The notes: a model not told the origin generated them from the letters alone. A stretch of 33,972 nt of DNA from JACRPZ01 sp040758255 (GCA_040758255.1 JBFLVX010000007.1:1-33972), one strand, 5' to 3'; shown: positions 1-8,028, numbered from the stretch's first letter. A program made the numbers and translations.

Positions 1-696
1 CTTGGGGCTATTGCTGTGGGAATATTGTATTTCTGGATACCTAAGACAACCACCACATTAGTTATTTCTCTTGGGCTAATCTTTTTTCTGCTTATCCATC
101 CGCTTTGGAACTTTTGGTGGGTTGAAAAATCACGATTTCGCCAAATTACATTTGTTTCATTCTTACTTATTTTATTGATTGCACTTGGATTCATTGCGTG
201 GCCTTCTGGTGATGTGCAACAACCGGCATCGTCTGCAATACTGCGAGTTGCCGATTATGAAAGGTTCCCTCTTGTTGCTGGGGAAAAAATGAAAATACAT
301 TTACATATAAGAAACAGTGGCTTGAAAACGATACCCATATATGCCACATATGCACCTATATTTGTAGAAATAAATGGTGAAATAGATCAATATCAAAAAG
401 ATTATGATAAGCGAAAAGTGTTTGAAGATTCATTGTGGGAGAAAATGTTAACTTCTGAATCCAAAAAACCAAGAAAAACTCTGTTTATTCCACCAATAAT
501 GGATTACTGGCTTCCGTTAGAAACGGCAGACCCTCTAAAGATAGTGCAGATTAATGGGTTAACGAGTGGTAATATGACAGTCTACTTTATGGGCATTGTT
601 AGAGACAGCAATGAAAGAGTAATTTTAGAATTTTGTGCTCGGACAGGGCCCGATTGCAATACTATGTTATTTTGTCTTGGTCATAATGGACCATAG
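1..696 (+). CDS. Membrane protein of unknown function, 5' end outside window
   Basis: The reading frame is open from the first base of the window, so the true start probably lies upstream; the first in-frame start candidate is a GTG at 16. About 230 residues are visible. Two hydrophobic segments lie near the N-terminus (roughly residues 8-30 and 45-62), followed by about 160 mostly polar residues that would sit outside the membrane; the stretch near residues 72-130 (LRVADYERFPLVAGEKMKI) reads like a beta-sandwich domain. I do not recognise the family. The gene is clearly more AT-rich than the panB/FKBP pair it converges with (10 bp between stop codons), which suggests accessory or transferred DNA. 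Confidence 0.6.
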   Translation, partial: LGAIAVGILYFWIPKTTTTLVISLGLIFFLLIHPLWNFWWVEKSRFRQITFVSFLLILLIALGFIAWPSGDVQQPASSAILRVADYERFPLVAGEKMKIHLHIRNSGLKTIPIYATYAPIFVEINGEIDQYQKDYDKRKVFEDSLWEKMLTSESKKPRKTLFIPPIMDYWLPLETADPLKIVQINGLTSGNMTVYFMGIVRDSNERVILEFCARTGPDCNTMLFCLGHNGP

Positions 697-706
697 ACAT
701 GATTAT

Positions 707-1507
707 TTATTTAAAACTCTCCGACTCAGAAGGGAATATGCCTTTTTCAACATCATATTTATAATTTTTAACGGCAACAGCAATATCCTTCTTTAAATTT
801 GCATACTGCTTTACAAACTTCGGCACAAACCTCTCAAATAGGCCTATCACATCATGAAGCACCAGCACCTGACCGTCGCAGTGCGGGCCTGCGCCGATGC
901 CTATAGTAGGGATTGAAAGCTCCTCTGTGATCTTCTTTGCAAGATTCATCGGCACCGCTTCAAGCAGCAGCGAGAAGGCTCCGGCATCTTCAACTGCGTG
1001 CGCTTCTTCCAATAATTTTTTTGCCGCCTCCGCTGTCTTCCCCTGTACCTTGTAGCCGCCCATCCTGTGAATTGACTGAGGCGTGAGGCCAATATGCGCC
1101 ATGACAGGAATATCCGATCTCGTCATTGACTTAATATGCTCTAAAACCTCTGCCCCGCCTTCTATTTTTACTGCGGCAGCCCCGCCTTCTTTCAGGAACC
1201 TTCCCGCGTTTCTCTTTGCATCCTCAATGCTTGTCTGATAAGACATGAAAGGCATGTCTCCTATTATCATCGAATTCTTCGCAGCCCTTGCAACCATCTT
1301 TGTATGGTAGATCATCTCGTCCATTGTAACAGGCAGGGTATTCTCAAGCCCCTGAACAACCATGCCGAGCGAGTCGCCGACAAGGATTGCATCTATCCCC
1401 GATTCATCCAGTATCCTCGCAAAAGGGTAATCGTATGCTGTAAGCATAGTGATCTTCTTTCTGTCTTTTTTCTTCTTCAGGAAATCATGGATCGTAAATT
1501 GTGGCAT
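707..1507 (-). CDS. panB: 3-methyl-2-oxobutanoate hydroxymethyltransferase
   Basis: PanB transfers a hydroxymethyl group from 5,10-methylene-THF to alpha-ketoisovalerate, giving ketopantoate, the first committed step of pantothenate/CoA synthesis in the cytoplasm. The 266-residue length is normal for the family. Visible signatures are AILVGDSLGMV and IGDMPFMSY (the two metal-binding aspartates), KIEGG, the AHIGLTPQSIHRMGGYKVQG segment, LLLEAVP with the catalytic glutamate, and IGIGAGPHCDGQVLV. The ATG lies two bases after the FKBP stop codon, with only a weak ribosome binding site, so the two genes are probably co-transcribed and translationally coupled. Its need for methylene-THF fits the folate genes nearby. 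Confidence 0.96.
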   Translation of the reverse strand: MPQFTIHDFLKKKKDRKKITMLTAYDYPFARILDESGIDAILVGDSLGMVVQGLENTLPVTMDEMIYHTKMVARAAKNSMIIGDMPFMSYQTSIEDAKRNAGRFLKEGGAAAVKIEGGAEVLEHIKSMTRSDIPVMAHIGLTPQSIHRMGGYKVQGKTAEAAKKLLEEAHAVEDAGAFSLLLEAVPMNLAKKITEELSIPTIGIGAGPHCDGQVLVLHDVIGLFERFVPKFVKQYANLKKDIAVAVKNYKYDVEKGIFPSESESFK

Positions 1508-1509
1508 AT

Positions 1510-1938
1510 CTAACTCTCTATCTCTATCAGCTCAAGCTCAAAAGTGAGATCTTTCCCGGCCATGGGATGATTCGCGTCCATGATAAAACCAGTCTCAGTT
1601 CTCTCCATTACGGTAACGGCAAATGACTTACCGTCAGGCCTGTGCATCTTTATAGTCTGGCCGATCTGCGGGTCAAATTCCGCGGGCGCTCTGTTCTTGT
1701 CGAACGTAAAGATAAGCTTTTCATCCCGGACGCCGTATCCTTCGGTGCAGGGTATATGGATGGTCTTTGTTTCGCCGGGCTCCATGCCGATAACTCCATT
1801 CTCAAACCCCGGTATCATCTGCCCTTCACCGATGGTAAAAGAGAGAGGCAAGGAATCTTTTGATGACTCGACTATCTCGCTTCCATTGAGTTTTAATGTG
1901 TAATGTACTTTAACTTTGTCGCCTTTTTTTGATTGCAT
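1510..1938 (-). CDS. FKBP-type peptidyl-prolyl cis-trans isomerase, SlyD-like
   Basis: Cytoplasmic prolyl isomerase/chaperone of 142 residues. The N-terminal FKBP half (KVHYTLKLNG, IGEGQMIPGFENGVIGM, GETKTIHIP) is interrupted by an insert-in-flap region (EGYGVRDEKLIFTFDKNRAP to about residue 110) and closes with the family hallmark DANHPMAGKDLTFELELIEI. The His/Cys-rich metal-binding tail of enteric SlyD is absent, so a nickel-storage role is not supported; folding assistance is the safe call. A good Shine-Dalgarno (GGAG, 6-base spacing) precedes the ATG. First gene of a two-gene unit with panB; upstream lies a palindromic repeat element. Confidence 0.93.
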   Translation of the reverse strand: MQSKKGDKVKVHYTLKLNGSEIVESSKDSLPLSFTIGEGQMIPGFENGVIGMEPGETKTIHIPCTEGYGVRDEKLIFTFDKNRAPAEFDPQIGQTIKMHRPDGKSFAVTVMERTETGFIMDANHPMAGKDLTFELELIEIES

Positions 1939-1959
1939 ATTATTCTCCGATTGTTTTTA

Positions 1960-2104
1960 GTCTTTATATAAGCTTCAGTGCAGCTAAAAAGTCGTCATTC
2001 TCGTGAAAACGGGAATCCAGTTTTTTCAATAAGTTCTGGATGCCCGATTACAGACTTCGGGCATGACAAAAATCAAAAAGGCACTTTATAAACAGACATT
2101 ATTT
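1960..2104. repeat. Palindromic dispersed repeat (MITE-like)
   Basis: The lgt-FKBP intergenic region carries an imperfect palindrome: the arm at 1994-2020 begins GTCATTCTCG and ends GGAATCCAG, and the arm at 2036-2067 begins CTGGATGCCCG and ends GGGCATGAC. This pattern is typical of small non-coding repeats scattered in many bacterial genomes. To its right, 2084-2099 reads TTTATAAACAGAC, closely matching the terminal repeat of the element at 19439-19571. The left outer end near 1960-1975 matches only weakly, so the element borders are approximate. Confidence 0.6.
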
Positions 2105-2125
2105 AGTTGTAAATTATAACACACG

Positions 2126-2944
2126 CTATTTCTTTCTTATATAAAAGATGCCTATGCCTGAAACTATCATAATTATGCAGAGTATCTGCCCCATAGTCAG
2201 CGAACCGGCGATGAACCCAAGCTGTGAATCGGGCTCTCGTGTAAATTCAATGAAAAACCTTACTGACCCGTAACCGATAAGATACGCTGAGAGAAAGAAG
2301 CCTTTAAATACATTTTTCTTGCGAATGCTCCATAGAATTAAAAAGAGCATAACGCCCTCAAAAAATGCTTCATAAAGCTGTGATGGATGTCTCAGCAGAT
2401 TATCCGGGTCAAGAGGAAAGTACATCCCCCACGGCTTTTCCGTAACGCGCCCGTACAATTCTCCATTAATAAAATTCCCTATCCTGCCGAAGGTATATCC
2501 AAGAGGTATCGCCGGGATGAGAAGGTCGGCAAGCCGCCAGAAATCCATCTTCTTTTTAATGCAGAAGATGGTGGAGGCAACGATAATACCGATCAGTCCG
2601 CCGTGATATGACATCCCCGCAAGCCCTGTAAAATGGAACCCGCCGCTGAAGCTGAATGGCAGAAATATCTCCAGCGGGTTTGAAAGATAGTAGCCCGCGT
2701 TATAAAAAATCACATAGCCTATCCTGGCGCCGATCATCAGCCCAAGTATTATCCAGACAAAACAATCCTGAATAACATCCTTTGAGAAATCGAGACGCTC
2801 GCTCTTTATTCTGTATGCAACCAGAAGATATGCAACGGTGAAAGCAACAACGTACATTAACCCGTAGTAACGGATTTGGAAATTCCCGAAGTGTATAATC
2901 TCAGGATTGATATGTTCAGGTATATGCTGCCAGAAGTTGATCAT
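2126..2944 (-). CDS. lgt: Prolipoprotein diacylglyceryl transferase
   Basis: Inner-membrane enzyme that moves a diacylglyceryl group from phosphatidylglycerol to the lipobox cysteine of prelipoproteins. The 272-residue length is normal, with about seven hydrophobic segments. Signatures: RYYGLMYVVAF near the N-terminus, MSYHGGLIG, the Lgt signature GRIGNFINGELYGR with its essential arginine, HPSQLYEA, and FTREPDSQLG near the C-terminus. The ATG at 2944 gives the expected N-terminus but has no Shine-Dalgarno; a 13-bp hairpin sits immediately upstream (2953-2989). Last gene of the folD-folE-metV-metF-lgt string, 69 bp after metF. Confidence 0.96.
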   Translation of the reverse strand: MINFWQHIPEHINPEIIHFGNFQIRYYGLMYVVAFTVAYLLVAYRIKSERLDFSKDVIQDCFVWIILGLMIGARIGYVIFYNAGYYLSNPLEIFLPFSFSGGFHFTGLAGMSYHGGLIGIIVASTIFCIKKKMDFWRLADLLIPAIPLGYTFGRIGNFINGELYGRVTEKPWGMYFPLDPDNLLRHPSQLYEAFFEGVMLFLILWSIRKKNVFKGFFLSAYLIGYGSVRFFIEFTREPDSQLGFIAGSLTMGQILCIIMIVSGIGIFYIRKK

Positions 2945-2952
2945 AATAAAAT

Positions 2953-2989
2953 GCAGATGAACACAGATTATAAATATGTGCTCATCTGC
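2953..2989 (-). terminator. Hairpin between metF and lgt (attenuator or repeat-derived)
   Basis: Bases 2953-2965 and 2977-2989 form a 13-bp stem in the leftward transcript, with a single G-U pair; in the rightward transcript the same position is an A-C mismatch. That asymmetry favours a role in the metF-to-lgt direction. On the minus strand the stem is followed by ATTTTATT and then directly by the lgt ATG, so it could act as a weak terminator or attenuate lgt translation. The sequence also resembles a common dispersed GATGAACACAGAT-type repeat, which may be its origin. Confidence 0.5.
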
Positions 2990-3013
2990 TTGTTCACGTC
3001 TTTAATCGATTTT

Positions 3014-3895
3014 TTACAAAAGCCCGGCTCTCTCCATTATCTCAGGCACTTTGTCTTCCGCGCCTATCGCCATGATGTGAACACCGTCGCATATCTTCTC
3101 ATCCTTAAGCTGTTTGATATGCCTTGCCATTATGCCGATGCCAGCATCCATCGCTTTTTCCTTGCCTGCTTCCTTCAATTCATCAATCAGATTCTGAGGA
3201 ACAGTAATTCCGGGGACAAACTTGTTCATGAAGTTTGCCATGCCCGCGCTCTTCAGAAGGACTAATCCCGCAAGTATCTTCACAGGGAACTTTCTTGCGT
3301 AACTCATGAAATTCTTGAATTTGTCAATGTCATATATCGCCTGTGTCTGGAAGAAGTTAGCTCCTGCCTCTATCTTCTTTTCAAACTTCATGAGCTGAGG
3401 CTCGATCGGGTTGGACTCAGGGGTGACAACAGCGCCCTGATAAAAATCAGTCGCGCCTTTCAGTTCATTGCCCATCATATCTTTGCCCGCATTAAGTCCC
3501 GCAACAACTTTAAGAAGCTGGACAGATTCGATGTCATAGACAGGCTTTGCCTCTTTATGGTCGCCCGCGTTTGGATGGTCGCCGGTCATGCAGAGGACAT
3601 TCTTTATTCCGAGAATGCTTGCGCCTAACAGGTCTGACTGAAGCCCGATGCGGTTTCTGTCGCGGCATGTCATCTGGAGGATCGGCTCGTGCCCCATTTC
3701 GAGAAGAAGCTTACAGAATGAAACAGAGCTGATGCGCATGACAGCGGACTGATTATCCGTTACATTCAGGGCGTCAACCTTTCCTTTGAGCAACTCTGAT
3801 TCATGGAGTATCTTTTTTATATCAGTGCCCTTTGGAGGGCCTACTTCTGCTGTTACAACAAATTTTCCTGAATTAAGGGCGTCTCTAAAGCTCAC
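3014..3895 (-). CDS. metF: Methylenetetrahydrofolate reductase, catalytic (MetF) subunit
   Basis: Reduces 5,10-methylene-THF to 5-methyl-THF, the methyl donor for methionine synthesis and, in acetogenic-type metabolism, for the corrinoid protein. The 293 residues form one TIM-barrel MTHFR domain: AEVGPPKGTD, ALNVTDNQSAVMR, CRDRNRIGLQSDLLGA, VLCMTGDHP (flavin region), and FFQTQAIYD. The start is a GTG preceded by a strong GGAGG at 7-base spacing inside the end of metV; the genes overlap in a GTGA. The pairing with a MetV-type zinc/iron-sulfur protein is the arrangement seen in anaerobes with the Wood-Ljungdahl pathway. The electron donor cannot be told from this sequence. Confidence 0.94.
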   Translation of the reverse strand: MSFRDALNSGKFVVTAEVGPPKGTDIKKILHESELLKGKVDALNVTDNQSAVMRISSVSFCKLLLEMGHEPILQMTCRDRNRIGLQSDLLGASILGIKNVLCMTGDHPNAGDHKEAKPVYDIESVQLLKVVAGLNAGKDMMGNELKGATDFYQGAVVTPESNPIEPQLMKFEKKIEAGANFFQTQAIYDIDKFKNFMSYARKFPVKILAGLVLLKSAGMANFMNKFVPGITVPQNLIDELKEAGKEKAMDAGIGIMARHIKQLKDEKICDGVHIMAIGAEDKVPEIMERAGLL

Positions 3896-4560
3896 TTTTT
3901 TACCTCCTCTTTCTCACGAGTATTAAGGGTAGCAGGTTTTCTGCTCGCAGACCAGTTTTTCGGGCTGAGCGTCTTTTTGAAATCTTCAAGCCGGTTGATC
4001 TTCTTCATCCTGTTGTATATCCTTACCCAAGCGCACTCTATGTCAGGGCTGACTTCGCATTTGCCTTCATTCGTCCCGCCGCAAGGGCCGTTCAGAAGCC
4101 CCTTTGGACATGCGGTAACAGGGCAGATGCCGCCTGTCTTATCAAGTATGCACTCGCCGCATAGTGAACATCTTTCATCAAACATCTGAAACCTTGTCAT
4201 ATTGCCTAAAAAGAGCGTATCATTGGACGGGAATACAGGCTTGTCAGGGAATATCTCAACAGCGGACTGTGTGCCCGCTCCGCAGGACATGACGATTATG
4301 GCGTCAGCCGCGGCGCATGCGTCTTTATCTTTCTTCAACTCTATCTTAGTGCCTAATGTCTGACATCCTGTTTTCGGAAGCATGGTTCCGGTGACGGTCT
4401 TTCCCTCTGCTTCGAGCGCTGTTTTAAGCGCCGCAAGTTCAGGTTTTCCGCCTGTGCCGCAGAGTGAAGCGCACTCGGAACAGCCGACGAGAAAGAAACT
4501 TTTGTAGTCTGCGATATTTTCCAGCAAAGCCTTGAAGTCGCGTTTTTTAGTGATTATCAT
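3892..4560 (-). CDS. metV: MetV-like partner of methylene-THF reductase (MTHFR C-terminal/zinc-binding family)
   Basis: A 222-residue cytoplasmic protein. The C-terminal part carries a dense cysteine cluster (CSLCGECILDKTGGICPVTACPKG, then GPCGGTNEGKC and a later Cys in IECAW), the hallmark of the MTHFR_C family that accompanies MetF in acetogens and sulfate reducers. The N-terminal half (GCSECASLCGTGG, PKTGCQTLG) resembles a ligand-binding Rossmann-like domain with further cysteines. Good ribosome binding site (AAGGAG, 6 bases) before the ATG. The stop overlaps the metF GTG, so the two subunits are likely made in equal amounts. The role as MetF partner is family knowledge; the metal content is inferred. 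Confidence 0.9.
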   Translation of the reverse strand: MIITKKRDFKALLENIADYKSFFLVGCSECASLCGTGGKPELAALKTALEAEGKTVTGTMLPKTGCQTLGTKIELKKDKDACAAADAIIVMSCGAGTQSAVEIFPDKPVFPSNDTLFLGNMTRFQMFDERCSLCGECILDKTGGICPVTACPKGLLNGPCGGTNEGKCEVSPDIECAWVRIYNRMKKINRLEDFKKTLSPKNWSASRKPATLNTREKEEVKK

Positions 4561-4593
4561 TTTTTACTCCTTATATCTGAAATATGGGACAGT

Positions 4594-5157
4594 TTAATCG
4601 TTTTGCTTGATAAGCTCAAGGAGCTCCATTCTTGTAGATTCCTTTGTCCTGAATATACCCCTGACAGCTGACGTGACTGTGCTCGCGCCCGACTTCTTAA
4701 GCCCTCTCATGGAAAGGCAGAGGTGCTCTGCGTCAATTATTACCATCGCGCCCTTGGGTTTCAGTTTCTGCATTATCAGGTCAGCCAGCTGAGTCGTCAG
4801 CCTCTCCTGCACAGTTGGTCTTTTTGCAAAGAGCTCAACCGCTTTTGCCAGTTCGCTTAGGCCGACGATCTTTCCCCCTGACGGTATATAAGCAACATGC
4901 GCCTTCCCTATAAAAGGAAGGAGATGGTGCTCACATACAGAATAAAAGGGGATGTCTTTAAGAAGCACAAGCTCATCATGGCTCTCTCCCTCAATGGGTT
5001 TCAGTATCTCTTCAAAAGGCGTTGAGAGTCCGGCAAATATCTCTTCGTAGAGCTTTCCCACTCTTTCGGGAGTCTCTTTTAACCCCGGCCTTTCAGGGTC
5101 TTCGCCAATCCCCTCAAGGATGAGCTTCACGCCTTTTTCAATCTTCTTTCTATTCAT
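4594..5157 (-). CDS. folE: GTP cyclohydrolase I
   Basis: Converts GTP to 7,8-dihydroneopterin triphosphate, the entry to tetrahydrofolate synthesis. The 187-residue length and motifs fit type I FolE: PERPGLKETPERVGKLYEEIF, FYSVCEHHLLPF with the zinc Cys and catalytic His, YIPSGGKIVGLSE, AKRPTVQERLT, and EHLCLSMRG with the second zinc Cys. Its ATG overlaps the folD stop as TAATG, so translation is probably coupled to folD. Placing folate synthesis with folD, metV and metF suggests coordinated supply of the cofactor that these C1 enzymes use. Confidence 0.97.
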   Translation of the reverse strand: MNRKKIEKGVKLILEGIGEDPERPGLKETPERVGKLYEEIFAGLSTPFEEILKPIEGESHDELVLLKDIPFYSVCEHHLLPFIGKAHVAYIPSGGKIVGLSELAKAVELFAKRPTVQERLTTQLADLIMQKLKPKGAMVIIDAEHLCLSMRGLKKSGASTVTSAVRGIFRTKESTRMELLELIKQND

Positions 5158-6503
5158 TATTTCTTCATCAACTCCGGCAGTATGGCTTCCAGCGCGTCAA
5201 CAGCATGAACAGGATGGCTGTCCGGGTTTATCGCCCTGTTAAAGAGTTTTTCTGCATTTCCTGCGGCATCGGATTCGCTTGCGCCCGCGTAAGATGCGAG
5301 AAGCTTTGCAAAGGTCTTTGTGACGATTGGTTTATTATCCTCAACTGCTTTTCTTACCTTGCCGATGTTCTGGTACAGCATGCCGAGCCAACCCTGATGC
5401 ACGAGCTTGGTGACTGTAGCAGGACCGACCCCGCCTGTCTCGAGAGTAAATGCAGCGGCCTTTGCACGGGCGGACGGGTCAACATCTCCGTAAGGTGATT
5501 TGCCGTCCTTTCTGAATGATGTGGAAGCGTCTATTATCAGGCATCCCTGCTTAACCATCTCCGGGGTGAAAAAGTATTCCGTATCCGCATGAACCTTGTA
5601 AGGGTGAAATCCCATGCAGCCGAAAATTATATCAGCGCGTTTTGAGAGTTCAATATATATTCTGCGCTGCGTCTCCTTATCAGAAGAACCGCCTGAGCCG
5701 GTCTTTGTATGCAATGGTCCCAGCGCTGTGGCGTCAAACTGCTTCAGCAGATTAAAGAGAGGCTCTCCAACGATATTGCTTCTGCCCGCGACAATGACCT
5801 CAAGTCCCGCGAAGCTGGCTATGCCGTCAGGCCGGAGCTTTGCGCCTTTATTTCTGACGAGATAAACACTTGCGAGGTCTATCATGCCTCTTGGGGTACA
5901 GCAGTCATAATAACGTTCCGCGCCAAGAGACATAAGCCCCAGCGTGACCTGATTAAGCCCGTCTCCGTCTTTGGCGATATTTATGCGGTTACAAAGAGCG
6001 GTCGTGTCAATTGTCTCTCCGGCTTTGCCGCCGAAGGGAAGCTGGAACATCAAGATGGAGATGGAGTTATCATTGTTCCACTGCTCAAGCTTTTTGTACA
6101 TTTCAGAAGTGGTGACAGTGGAAGGGAATTCTTCGAGCATACTTGAGAGGCCTGACATCTTTGTTGTGGCAGATTTCATCCCGACATAGCTTCTTGATGC
6201 GGCGACCTTAGGGTCATCTTTATCGCCGACCAGAACGGTCAGGACTTTTGAGTCAGCCGGCTTAACATCCTTAAGAGCCGGTATCTCGCTGAGGAAATCA
6301 GACCTGCGCTTCAGTTCCGGGATAATGACATCCTGATATCCTTTTGGGAACTTCTGCTCTCCTTTGACAACTCCTGAGCCGTTGATGACATTGGAATATT
6401 CTTCTCCACGGAATGAGCGTGAAATAAGATGTTTGAAATCATCCTGCGCAAAGAGCCAGTGGTTAATGCCTCCGATACGATCATTGTATTCTCTGTAACC
6501 CAC
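5157..6503 (-). CDS. folD: Bifunctional methylene-THF dehydrogenase/methenyl-THF cyclohydrolase, long FolD form
   Basis: Interconverts methylene-, methenyl- and formyl-THF with NAD(P). Core motifs are present: SRSYVGMK with the catalytic lysine of YxxxK, FQLPFGG (standard LPLP region), KDGDGLN (catalytic aspartate), CCTPRGMI, VIVAGRSNIVGEP (NAD(P) Rossmann fold), and TGGVGPATVTKL. At 448 residues it is about 150 longer than ordinary FolD: some 85 residues precede the catalytic domain (GINHWLFAQDDFKHLISRSF and on) and the Rossmann half is enlarged. The GTG start is fixed by a strong AGGAGG five bases upstream, so the N-terminal extension is probably real. First gene of the folate operon. Confidence 0.92.
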   Translation of the reverse strand: MGYREYNDRIGGINHWLFAQDDFKHLISRSFRGEEYSNVINGSGVVKGEQKFPKGYQDVIIPELKRRSDFLSEIPALKDVKPADSKVLTVLVGDKDDPKVAASRSYVGMKSATTKMSGLSSMLEEFPSTVTTSEMYKKLEQWNNDNSISILMFQLPFGGKAGETIDTTALCNRINIAKDGDGLNQVTLGLMSLGAERYYDCCTPRGMIDLASVYLVRNKGAKLRPDGIASFAGLEVIVAGRSNIVGEPLFNLLKQFDATALGPLHTKTGSGGSSDKETQRRIYIELSKRADIIFGCMGFHPYKVHADTEYFFTPEMVKQGCLIIDASTSFRKDGKSPYGDVDPSARAKAAAFTLETGGVGPATVTKLVHQGWLGMLYQNIGKVRKAVEDNKPIVTKTFAKLLASYAGASESDAAGNAEKLFNRAINPDSHPVHAVDALEAILPELMKK

Positions 6504-6548
6504 AAAGACCTCCTAAGATAGATGTTTTTTTATGGAAACCGAGTAAAA

Positions 6549-6578
6549 ATTCTAACATTTGAATACGCAAGGTGTCAA
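6549..6578 (-). promoter_or_regulatory. Sigma70-type promoter for the folD operon
   Basis: On the minus strand TTGACA (complement of 6573-6578) is followed after 18 bases by TAGAAT (complement of 6549-6554). It fires toward folD, leaving a leader of roughly 40 nt that contains the AGGAGG before the GTG. Confidence 0.7.
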
Positions 6579-6599
6579 AATGGATGCCGGTTTATCGGT

Positions 6600-6605
6600 T
6601 ATAAT
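6600..6605 (+). promoter_or_regulatory. Perfect -10 box next to the metallopeptidase start (leaderless transcript)
   Basis: TATAAT at 6600-6605 ends five bases before the ATG at 6611. Transcription would normally begin at about 6611-6613, that is on the start codon, and no Shine-Dalgarno is present. The -35 region is poor. This promoter is back-to-back with the folD promoter. Confidence 0.5.
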
Positions 6606-6610
6606 GTCTT

Positions 6611-7525
6611 ATGTTTAAACATTTCTTATATCTCCTCCTCTTAATGCTCCTCTGTCAAGACGCCTACGGCGAGACTCTTACGCTTGAGACATTTGAAAGC
6701 AGAGATGTAGCGATAAGATATGAGACAGCCTTAAAGAAAGCAGCGCCTGACGTTGCGGATACTTACATCCGAGCAAAAGTTGCGCTTGAAAAGAAGATGC
6801 ATCTTGAACTTGACCTCAAGCCGGTCATTATCCTGATCCATACGGATTCTTTCTTTAGCAGAATGGTCGGAGGAAATAAACTTGTTACGGCATTTGCTGT
6901 TCCAAGGGACAATCATATTTACATTGATTATTCTAAGATGTTAAAGACGCCGTTTGATCTTGAATTGACCTTAACCCATGAACTCTGCCACCTTCTCCTG
7001 CACAACTATATTCAGTCTGATAATTTGCCGAAATGGCTGGATGAAGGAGTTTCACAGTGGGCAAGCGGAGGAATTGCCGATATATTAAATTTTGACGGGA
7101 AGAAGTTATTAAAAGAGGCTGTGATTTCAGGCAAGTATTTGTCTCTTAATAGTCTTGCTTTTAATTTCCCTGCAGAGCAGAACAAACTCATTCTTGCCTA
7201 TGAAGAGAGCAAAAGTTTTGTCGAATATATAGAAGAGGAATACGGTTCTGATAAGATCCTGCTTATTCTTAAAAGCTTGCATGACGGAGATGATATCAAC
7301 ATGGCGATATCCAACAACCTGCCTCTTTCCCTGAGCGCTCTTGAACTTGAGTGGCACAGGCATCTCAAGAAAAGATATACGTGGTTCTATTTCTTTAGTG
7401 ATAATCTTGTCTGGATATTGTTTGTATTTGCCGCAGTGCTTACCGTAATCGGGTACTTACGGCTCAGAGTGCGGATGAAGACGCATTTTAAAGATGAGGA
7501 AGAAGATGAGGATAAAAACGTATAG
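6611..7525 (+). CDS. Membrane-anchored zinc metallopeptidase, peptidase MA-like (gluzincin)
   Basis: A 304-residue protein with a signal peptide (residues 1-20, ending near AYGE) and a C-terminal membrane span (about 262-284), followed by a charged acidic tail; the catalytic domain should therefore face the periplasm. Zinc site: HELCH at residues 123-127 gives HExxH, and WLDEGVSQWAS about 20 residues later supplies the third ligand, Glu145, in the gluzincin arrangement of peptidase MA proteins. Substrate unknown. Transcribed away from the folD operon from its own promoter. Family assignment is good; any specific proteolytic role would be a guess. Confidence 0.85.
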   Translation: MFKHFLYLLLLMLLCQDAYGETLTLETFESRDVAIRYETALKKAAPDVADTYIRAKVALEKKMHLELDLKPVIILIHTDSFFSRMVGGNKLVTAFAVPRDNHIYIDYSKMLKTPFDLELTLTHELCHLLLHNYIQSDNLPKWLDEGVSQWASGGIADILNFDGKKLLKEAVISGKYLSLNSLAFNFPAEQNKLILAYEESKSFVEYIEEEYGSDKILLILKSLHDGDDINMAISNNLPLSLSALELEWHRHLKKRYTWFYFFSDNLVWILFVFAAVLTVIGYLRLRVRMKTHFKDEEEDEDKNV

Positions 7526-7555
7526 CTCATGAAGTCTATTTTCATAAGCGGCTAC

Positions 7556-7870
7556 CTATACAATGGAAAACATTCTTTGAAGTCCTATTTCTATTGCAAC
7601 CTTTGCAACTATATAACATGCCGTAACAATAAGGGCTTTACCCAATGAAATGTAGCAGAATCGCATTAACACAATCATGGAAAATGTAATTGTAAGTATT
7701 AATACAAAATAGGAAACATATGGGAAAAGTAACCATTCCATGATACATGAACCAATTGAAATTGCCATTACGACGTATAAAATATAAATAAAATCTAATT
7801 CTGCCTCATGCCTTGCAACAATGAAGAGAATTAACCAGAGCAGAGCAGCTTCTATAATAATGCCGACCAT
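7556..7870 (-). CDS. Small hydrophobic membrane protein, unknown
   Basis: A 104-residue protein that is nearly all hydrophobic, with three to four predicted membrane spans (about 3-18, 26-48, 52-72, 80-97) and few charges (RHEAELD between spans 1 and 2). No family recognised. The ribosome binding site is weak. It lies downstream of the 12-codon gene at 7990-8028, with a hairpin at 7895-7913 between them, and converges with the metallopeptidase gene. The length and regular alternation of spans make it likely to be real, but this rests on hydrophobicity alone. Confidence 0.5.
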   Translation of the reverse strand: MVGIIIEAALLWLILFIVARHEAELDFIYILYVVMAISIGSCIMEWLLFPYVSYFVLILTITFSMIVLMRFCYISLGKALIVTACYIVAKVAIEIGLQRMFSIV

Positions 7871-7894
7871 AATTTATATTCTTTCGAACTTTAT

Positions 7895-7913
7895 GCGGCA
7901 GTTGATCTGCCGC
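7895..7913 (-). other. Short GC-rich hairpin
   Basis: GCGGCAG (7895-7901) and CTGCCGC (7907-7913) form a perfect 7-bp stem with a 5-base loop. No T-run follows on either strand, so it is not a standard terminator; it could be a processing or pausing structure between the mini-gene and the 104-residue membrane protein. Confidence 0.45.
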
Positions 7914-7989
7914 GAAGCAAGAAAACATCAGTGATGACTTTCTCAGGCAAGTAAATGATGGTTTTTATAAATACAATTGCTGTTGCAAC

Positions 7990-8028
7990 TTAACCCTTTT
8001 TCTCGTGCTTGTCTTTTCCTTTGCTCAT
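7990..8028 (-). CDS. 12-residue charged mini-protein candidate
   Basis: On the minus strand an ATG at 8028 opens a frame of 12 codons encoding MSKGKDKHEKKG and ending in TAA. It is preceded by a near-perfect ribosome binding site (AAGGAGGGACCTG) at good spacing, and about 50 bases further up by a convincing promoter (8083-8111). The peptide is lysine-rich, with 6 Lys and one His. Too short for family recognition. It may be a real small protein, a leader peptide for the membrane gene downstream, or a decayed gene start whose remainder has been lost; the expression signals are what make it worth listing. Confidence 0.45.
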   Translation of the reverse strand: MSKGKDKHEKKG

